Shown piece by piece: positions 58,909 through 64,000 of a stretch of DNA of 64,000 bases. The notes below the pieces were generated by a model. The model had not been told where the DNA came from, searched no databases, and saw only the letters and a program-made list of their open reading frames with translations. The first letter of the stretch is position 1. Each line of letters opens with the position of its first letter. The translations under genes were made by a program, and so were the position numbers. Source of the stretch: JACVRW01 sp963716215 (GTDB lineage: Bacteria; Actinomycetota; Thermoleophilia; Solirubrobacterales; Thermoleophilaceae). The stretch lies in the NCBI GenBank assembly GCA_963716215.1, contig OY970298.1, positions 2,914,001 through 2,978,000 on the forward strand, written 5' to 3'.

Positions 58909-59622
58909 TTGGCCGAGTCGATCAGCATCCCGGCCCGCTTCAACGGCCCGCCGGCGTCGGCCAACGGTGGCTACACCTGCGGGCTGGTTGCGGGGCTCGT
59001 GGGCAGCGAGGAGGTGGCGGTGTCGCTGCGGCTGCCTCCGCCGATGGACCGCCCCCTGGTCGTGGTCCGCGACGGCCAGCGCGTGGAGCTGCGTGACGGC
59101 GAAGCGCTCGTCGCCGAGGGCGCGCCGGCCGAGCTGCTGCTCGACATGCCCGAGCCGGTCCCCTACGACGAGGCCCTCGCGGCGTCCGCCGCCGGGCGCG
59201 ATCACTGGTGTACCCACCACCCCTTCCCCACCTGCTTCGCCTGCGGGCCCGACCGTCGCGGCGGCGATGGGCTGCGCCTGTTCCCCGGGCCGCTCAGGGA
59301 CGGGATGTACGCCACCGACTGGACGCCCGACGAGTCGCTCGACGATGGCACCGGTCATGTGGTGCCCGAGTGCGTGTGGGCGGCGCTCGACTGCCCCACG
59401 AGCGCACCGGTCGCGAACTTCGCCAGCGGGCCGCCGATGGTGCTCGCGCGCCTGACCGCGCGGCTCGGTTGCTCGGTCAGGATCGGGGAGCCTCACTCGA
59501 TCCTCTCCTGGCCGCTCGCGTCCGACGGCCGCAAGCGCCACGGCGCCTGCGCGCTGTTCGACTCCGCCGGCCGGCTGCTGTGCGCCTCGCAGGCGCTCTG
59601 GATCGAGCTGAGGCAGGAGTAG
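58909..59622 (+). CDS. Unknown protein with HPFPTCFACGP motif, 237 aa
   Basis: I do not assign a function. The central block WCTHHPFPTCFACGPDRRGG looks like a metal or cofactor site (two Cys and two His), followed by GLRLFPGPLRDGMYATDWTP and VVPECVWAALDCPTSAPVAN. The last third (RLTARLGCSVRIGEPHSILS, RKRHGACALFDSAGRLLCAS, QALWIELRQ) reads like a hotdog-fold thioesterase strand pattern, so a hotdog-related fold is possible. The TTG start is directly behind the peroxiredoxin stop. Gene and length look intact. Confidence 0.7.
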   Translation: MAESISIPARFNGPPASANGGYTCGLVAGLVGSEEVAVSLRLPPPMDRPLVVVRDGQRVELRDGEALVAEGAPAELLLDMPEPVPYDEALAASAAGRDHWCTHHPFPTCFACGPDRRGGDGLRLFPGPLRDGMYATDWTPDESLDDGTGHVVPECVWAALDCPTSAPVANFASGPPMVLARLTARLGCSVRIGEPHSILSWPLASDGRKRHGACALFDSAGRLLCASQALWIELRQE

Positions 59623-59631
59623 GCTGCGCCA

Positions 59632-61878
59632 ATGGCGCTCCATTACCGCACCTGTCCGTTCTGTGAAGCCACGTGTGGGCTCGAGGTGGAGACGGAGGGG
59701 ACGGAGGTGGTGTCGGTTCGAGGGGACGACGAGGACGTGCTCAGCCACGGCTTCATCTGTCCCAAGGCGTTCGGGCTCAAGCAGCTGCACGAGGACCCGG
59801 ACCGCCTGAGGACTCCGCTCGTGCGCCGCGACGGCGAGCTGGTCGAGGCCACCTGGGACGAGGCGTTCGAGGAGATCGACCGGCGCATGGGCCCGCTGCT
59901 GGCCGAGCACGGCCGCAACGCGGTGGCGGTCTACATCGGCAACCCGAACGCTCACAACCTGTCGTCGCTGACGTACGGCCCCGTGTGGCTGCGGGCGCTC
60001 GGCACGCAGAACGTCTACACGGCCTCGACCGTCGACCAGATGCCCAAGCAGGTCAGCGCCGGGCTGATGTTCGGCACGGTGCTGTCGGTGCCGGTGCCCG
60101 ACCTGGACCGCACCGACCATCTGCTGATCCTGGGCGCCAACCCGCTGGTCTCCAACGGCAGCCTGCTGACCGCGCCCGACATGCGCGGGCGGCTGCGGCG
60201 CATCCGCGAGCGCGGCGGAAAGGTCGTGGTCGTCGATCCGCGGCGCACGCGCACAGCCGAGGAGGCCGACGAGCACCACTTCATCCGGCCCGCGAGCGAC
60301 GCGCTGCTGCTGGCCGCGATGGTCTGCACGCTGCTCGAGGAGGACCTGGTGGCCCCCGGCCGGCTGATCGAGCACCTCAACGGGCTCGAGCTGCTGACGC
60401 CGCTGCTGCGCGACTTCACGCCGGAGCTGGTGGCGGATGCCTGCGGTATCGAGGCGGAGGAGATCCGCCGCATGTCGCGCGAGCTGGCGGGCGCGCCGAA
60501 GGCGGCGGTCTACGCCCGCGTCGGCACCTGCACGCAGGAGTTCGGGACGCTGGCGAGCTGGCTGGTCGACATTCTCAACGTGCTGACCGGCAACCTCGAC
60601 CGCGAGGGCGGGGCGATGTTCCCGCTCGCCGCGGCGGCGCAGCGCAACTCGTCCGGCACGTCCGGCAGCGGCAAGGGCGTGCGCTTCGGGCGCTGGCACA
60701 GCCGGGTGCGCGGATTGCCCGAGACCTACGGCGAGCTGCCCGTGGCCTGCCTGGCCGAGGAGATCGACACCCCCGGTGAGGGACAGGTGCGGGCGCTCGT
60801 GACGGTGGCCGGCAACCCGGTCGTGTCGACGCCCAACGCCGACCGGCTCGAGCGTGCCATCGAGGGGCTCGACTTCATGCTCGCGGTGGACATCTACGTG
60901 AACGAGACGACCCGCCACGCCGACGTCGTGCTGCCGGGGCCCGAGCCGCTCGAGAAGTCGCACTACGACCTCGCGCTCTACCAGCTCGCGGTACGCAACG
61001 TGGCGAACTACTCGCCGCCGGTGTTCGAGCCCACCGGCCCCGCCGAGTGGGAGGTGTTCCTGCGGCTGGCGGGAGTGTTCGCCGGCCAGGGCCCCAACGC
61101 CGACGGGGAAGCCCTCGACGACCTGGTGATCGCGACGCTCGTCCAGCGCGAGGTCGGCGACCCCGGCTCACGCGTCGCCGGCCGCGACCCCGCCGAGCTG
61201 ATCGAGGCGCTGGAGCCGCGCCGAGGGCCGGAGCGGGTGGTCGACTTCATGCTGAGGGTCGGGGCCTACGGAGACGGGTTCGGAGCCGAGCCGGACGGCC
61301 TGACGCTGGACGTGCTCGAACGCAACCCGCACGGCGTGGACCTGGGTCCGCACCGCGAGCGAATCCCGGAGGTACTGCGCACGCCGTCCGGTCGGATCGA
61401 GCTGGCGCCCGAGGCGATCGCCGCGGACGTCGAGCGGCTGCGCGGCGCGCTCGCGCGGGAGCGCAACGGGGCGCTGGTGCTGATCGGACGGCGCCAGCTG
61501 CGCTCGAACAACTCGTGGATGCACAACCTGCCGGCGCTGGTGAAGGGCAAGGAGTCGTGCACGCTGCACGTGCACCCCGACGACGCCGGGCGGCTGGGGC
61601 TCGCCGACGGCGGCCGCGCCGTGATCAGTTCGGCGACCGGGAGCATCGAGGCGCCGGTCGAGGTGACCGAAGGGATCATGCCGGGGGTCGTCTCGATCCC
61701 GCACGGCTGGGGCCACGGCGCCCCGGGGATCAAGATGGGCGTGGCGAGCGAACACGCCGGCGTCAACAGCAACGTGCTGGCCGACGAGTCGCAGGTCGAC
61801 CCGCTGTCCGGCAACGCCGTGCTGAACGGAATCCCGGTCGAGGTGCGCGCCGCGGTGGCGCAGGCCGTGCCCGCCTAG
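59632..61878 (+). CDS. Molybdopterin oxidoreductase (bis-MGD, 4Fe-4S)
   Basis: The 748-aa protein belongs to the DMSO-reductase family. Its N terminus holds a 4Fe-4S site (RTCPFCEATCGLEVE with C8, C11, C15, then C43 in GFICPKAFGLKQL). DHLLILGANPLVSNGSLLTA and KVVVVDPRRTRTAEEADEHH are MGD-binding parts, and TASTVDQMPKQVSAGLMFG lies where the metal ligand is expected. The C-terminal domain (CTLHVHPDDAGRLGLADGGR, VSIPHGWGHG) completes the cofactor site. No partner subunits or Mo-cofactor genes lie nearby, so electron partner and substrate are unknown. It ends in a 4-base tail-to-tail overlap with the next gene. Confidence 0.9.
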   Translation: MALHYRTCPFCEATCGLEVETEGTEVVSVRGDDEDVLSHGFICPKAFGLKQLHEDPDRLRTPLVRRDGELVEATWDEAFEEIDRRMGPLLAEHGRNAVAVYIGNPNAHNLSSLTYGPVWLRALGTQNVYTASTVDQMPKQVSAGLMFGTVLSVPVPDLDRTDHLLILGANPLVSNGSLLTAPDMRGRLRRIRERGGKVVVVDPRRTRTAEEADEHHFIRPASDALLLAAMVCTLLEEDLVAPGRLIEHLNGLELLTPLLRDFTPELVADACGIEAEEIRRMSRELAGAPKAAVYARVGTCTQEFGTLASWLVDILNVLTGNLDREGGAMFPLAAAAQRNSSGTSGSGKGVRFGRWHSRVRGLPETYGELPVACLAEEIDTPGEGQVRALVTVAGNPVVSTPNADRLERAIEGLDFMLAVDIYVNETTRHADVVLPGPEPLEKSHYDLALYQLAVRNVANYSPPVFEPTGPAEWEVFLRLAGVFAGQGPNADGEALDDLVIATLVQREVGDPGSRVAGRDPAELIEALEPRRGPERVVDFMLRVGAYGDGFGAEPDGLTLDVLERNPHGVDLGPHRERIPEVLRTPSGRIELAPEAIAADVERLRGALARERNGALVLIGRRQLRSNNSWMHNLPALVKGKESCTLHVHPDDAGRLGLADGGRAVISSATGSIEAPVEVTEGIMPGVVSIPHGWGHGAPGIKMGVASEHAGVNSNVLADESQVDPLSGNAVLNGIPVEVRAAVAQAVPA

Positions 61879-62081
61879 ATCGGCGACAACATCGAGCCGC
61901 CGCAATTCCGACACGTCACGTTGGCGGTGTCCGACATGCGGGCGATGGTCGAGTGGGCGCCGCAGTTGGGGCATTCGGAGCGCAGCTCGAAGCGGCGCAG
62001 GCAGTAGACACAGCGATAGCGGCCCGCGAGGTTCGTCCCGCGCAGCCACGCCTCCCCGCATGAAGGGCAGTCGGGTCCCAT
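61875..62081 (-). CDS. Zinc-ribbon protein with four CxxC pairs, 68 aa
   Basis: The protein is built of CPSCGEAWLRG, CVYCLRRFELRS, CPNCGAHSTI and CRNCGG: C5/C8, C24/C27, C37/C40 and C57/C60, enough for two zinc ribbons. Between them are few other conserved features. It lies between the Mo enzyme and fmt, 45 bases from the fmt stop. Role could be RNA or protein binding; not assigned. Confidence 0.72.
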   Translation of the reverse strand: MGPDCPSCGEAWLRGTNLAGRYRCVYCLRRFELRSECPNCGAHSTIARMSDTANVTCRNCGGSMLSPI

Positions 62082-62126
62082 GTTGGTCTTCTCTTCGGCG
62101 GCCAGCGGGTACTTACGGTAACCCCT

Positions 62127-63029
62127 TTACACGCCGGGCGCCCCGCCCTGGCCGCGCAGCCAGGCGGCGGCCTCCATCGGCCGCTTTCCGGGCGGCTGCA
62201 CCTCGAGTAGCTCGAGCGCCCCCTGAGCGGCCCCGTAGAGCAGGGCCGAGTCGCGCACGGCGAGCTCGCCGGGGTCGAGGTCGTCCACCCCGGCCGCCAA
62301 CGTGGCGCGCCGCACGCCGAGCCGCTCGCCACCGTCGAGCTGCACGTACGCGCCGATGTGCGGAGTGAGCGCGCGCAGGCGCCGCTCGAGCTCGTGGGCC
62401 GCGCGGGCGGGGTCGAGCAGGCGGTCGCCGGCCTCCAGCTTGGGCGCGTAGGTGACGCCCTGTTCCGGCTGGTCGCGGAAGGCGGGCCGCATGTCGAGCG
62501 CCTCCACCAGCAGCTCGCCGCCAAGCGCCGCCAGCCGCGGCGCGAGGCTGCCGTAGTCGTCGTCGGGCTGGATCGGCTCGGCCTGCTGGAGGGCGATCGG
62601 ACCCGCGTCGAGCTCGGCGATCGGGCGCATGATCGTCACGCCCGTCTCCTCGTCGCCGGCCTCGATGGCGCGCTCGATCGGCGCCGCGCCGCGCCAGCGA
62701 GGCAGCAGCGACGGGTGCACGTTCAGCAGCTCGTGCGCGGACAGCAGCGGCTCCTCGACGAGCGCCCCGTACGCGCAGATCACGACGGCCTCGGGATCAG
62801 CCGCCGCGATCGCCGCGCGTGCCTGCTCGTCGTTGACGTCCTCGGGCTGGATCGTCTCGACGCCCAGCAGGGCGGCGCGCTCAGCCACCGGCGGCCGCTG
62901 CAGCTTGCGCCCGCGCCCGCGCGGGCGGTCGGGGCGGGTGACCACGAGCGCGGGGCGGTGCGGCGTCGCCGCGAGGCGCTCGAGCACGTCCACGGCGAAC
63001 TCGGACGTGCCCAGGTAGACGGTGGGCAT
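62127..63029 (-). CDS. fmt: Methionyl-tRNA formyltransferase
   Basis: Fmt formylates initiator Met-tRNA. The 300-aa protein has VYLGTSEFAVDVLERLAATP, the catalytic/formate-binding ELLNVHPSLLPRWRGAAPIE (N-x-H), GVTIMRPIAELDAGPIALQQ (the D-x-G part), and the C-terminal OB domain (GVTYAPKLEAGDRLLDPARA). All key residues are present. The ATG at 63029 lies 10 bases from the end of the LutB-LutC gene. The usual partner def is not in the window. Confidence 0.95.
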   Translation of the reverse strand: MPTVYLGTSEFAVDVLERLAATPHRPALVVTRPDRPRGRGRKLQRPPVAERAALLGVETIQPEDVNDEQARAAIAAADPEAVVICAYGALVEEPLLSAHELLNVHPSLLPRWRGAAPIERAIEAGDEETGVTIMRPIAELDAGPIALQQAEPIQPDDDYGSLAPRLAALGGELLVEALDMRPAFRDQPEQGVTYAPKLEAGDRLLDPARAAHELERRLRALTPHIGAYVQLDGGERLGVRRATLAAGVDDLDPGELAVRDSALLYGAAQGALELLEVQPPGKRPMEAAAWLRGQGGAPGV

Positions 63030-63039
63030 GCCCGCGAGC

Positions 63040-64000
63040 CTACGCTCGGCCGGCGATCACGATGTGAAGGGTCCGCGGCCCGTGGACACCCTCGACCCGG
63101 TTGAGCTCGATGTCGGAGGTGGCGGACGGTCCGGCGATGAAGGTCAGGGGTCGCCCCTCGCGCACCGCCGGCTCGAGAGCCTCGACGGCCTCGGGCACGA
63201 GCCCGACGATCTGCTCCTCGCGGACCACGCAGAGGTGGTAGTCGGGCACTAGGCTGAGCGCCCGCCGACCCTGCCCCGCTCCGGCATCGAGGACGATCGT
63301 GCCGGTCTCGGCGATGGCCAGGGCGCACGCGGTGAGGGCTCCGTCGAGGGAGTCGAGGTCGTGAGGAGTGAGGGCGGTGTCCGGTACGAGCTCTGCCCCC
63401 TGCGGCCGCAGTTCGGTCGGCAGATCGGCCGGGATCGCCAGGCGCCGGCCCGCGGCCAGCTCGCCGACCACGCGCCCCAGCTCACCCTCCGCGGCGCGCA
63501 CGACCGTGGCGCGGTACTCGCCGGCGCGCTCTGCGAACAGCGCCACCGTCGCGGCGCGGTCACCGTTACCGCCGCGGCGGTAGTCGCGCGGCACCACCGG
63601 CGCCGCCGGTCGGTCCACCAGCGCCGCGCCGATGCGGCCGAGGATGGCCGCCCGGGCGCCGCCGTTCTCCGCCGCCGGCTGCGACGAGACTGACTTTGAT
63701 GACGTAATAGGACGCGAAAGACGGTCTCGCGGAAGGGCGGGCGCCGCGGCGGGCTCGCCGCGCTCGCGCCGCCACCAGTCGCGGAAGGTCTCAGCGGGCG
63801 GCTCGGGGAGGTCGCGCGTGTTGGTCCAGCCCGACATCGGCCACGGCAGCCGCGTGATGCGCCCGCCGCGCGCGAGCGGCCGCCCGAGGCGCGCGGCGCG
63901 CTGGGCCGCCTCGAAGGAGCGCCGCGAGGCAAACGCCCGGTACATGGCCTTCATCGCTGCTTTTTCGGGCTTCCACCCCGGCTCGGAGGAGACGACCTTG
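63040..64000 (-). CDS. LutB-LutC fusion protein, C-terminal part (cut by window edge)
   Basis: The frame is open from 64000 to the stop at 63040. The first part (VVSSEPGWKPEKAAMKAMYR, RRSFEAAQRAARLGRPLARG, PEPPAETFRDWWRRERGEP) matches the C terminus of LutB, the iron-sulfur subunit of lactate oxidation. After a linker of about 35 residues (ITSSKSVSSQPAAENGG) comes LutC, a LUD-domain protein: ARAAILGRIGAALVDRPAAP, ALAIAETGTIVLDAGAGQGR, SLVPDYHLCVVREEQIVGLV and TFIAGPSATSDIELNRVEGV. In Bacillus these are separate proteins. The linker is encoded by an A/T-richer patch near 63690-63715. Confidence 0.82.
   Translation of the reverse strand, partial: KVVSSEPGWKPEKAAMKAMYRAFASRRSFEAAQRAARLGRPLARGGRITRLPWPMSGWTNTRDLPEPPAETFRDWWRRERGEPAAAPALPRDRLSRPITSSKSVSSQPAAENGGARAAILGRIGAALVDRPAAPVVPRDYRRGGNGDRAATVALFAERAGEYRATVVRAAEGELGRVVGELAAGRRLAIPADLPTELRPQGAELVPDTALTPHDLDSLDGALTACALAIAETGTIVLDAGAGQGRRALSLVPDYHLCVVREEQIVGLVPEAVEALEPAVREGRPLTFIAGPSATSDIELNRVEGVHGPRTLHIVIAGRA

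Overview
The window is GC-rich, gene-dense chromosomal DNA. It suggests an uncultured or poorly studied actinobacterium of the Thermoleophilia (Solirubrobacterales) type. This is inferred from gene order, high-GC codon usage, frequent GTG/TTG starts, four-base GTGA/ATGA stop-start overlaps and Ala/Arg-rich proteins; no 16S rRNA gene is present to confirm it. I found no tRNA, rRNA, CRISPR array, IS element, integrase or prophage gene.

Region 1 (1-34.5 kb) is housekeeping, mostly on the minus strand. In window order it holds the start of ilvD with two small unknown genes; thiD; the dprA-comM pair with yraN divergent; rnhB-lepB-rplS and trmD-rimM-khpA-rpsP-ffh (the classical translation/SRP block); an SPFH/NfeD pair; a sugar-nucleotide reductase and a PLP gamma-lyase; ftsY, smc, rnc, acpP, plsX, rpmF; yceD; a metabolic patch (two VOC proteins, a DHFR-like protein, a GFA protein); coaD-rsmD-recG-yloV; rpmB; a threonine aldolase; and a complete riboflavin operon ribD-ribE-ribBA-ribH. 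An AraC regulator plus a VOC protein sit on the opposite strand between yceD and rpmF, which are neighbours in most bacteria.

Region 2 (34.6-58.4 kb) is accessory. It opens with a Fic-domain gene of visibly lower GC content. It continues with a cell-surface glycan locus: four GT39-like membrane glycosyltransferases (two of them close paralogues), a GT2 enzyme, a flippase, a UDP-galactopyranose-mutase-like flavoprotein, two alkaline-phosphatase-fold (sulfatase/LtaS-like) enzymes, a UPF0104 membrane protein, an EamA transporter, a secreted GH2 hydrolase, a lipoprotein, an alpha/beta hydrolase, a small LDPGSGS membrane protein, a two-domain protein that looks like a kinase-like domain fused to a methyltransferase, a second methyltransferase and an APH(6)-like kinase. 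Together these could build, flip, modify and trim an extracytoplasmic polymer whose structure is not predictable from sequence. This is the best candidate for an undescribed system.

Region 3 (58.4-64 kb) holds a BCP-type peroxiredoxin, an unknown protein with an HPFPTCFACGP motif, a molybdopterin oxidoreductase, a four-CxxC zinc-ribbon protein, fmt, and the 3' part of an apparent LutB-LutC fusion.

The most striking single-gene observation is an RNase III homologue in which two of the four canonical metal-binding carboxylates are replaced. Other points of interest are long acidic Ala/Glu/Pro tails on both bS16 and bL19, and several perfect inverted repeats in divergent promoter regions.
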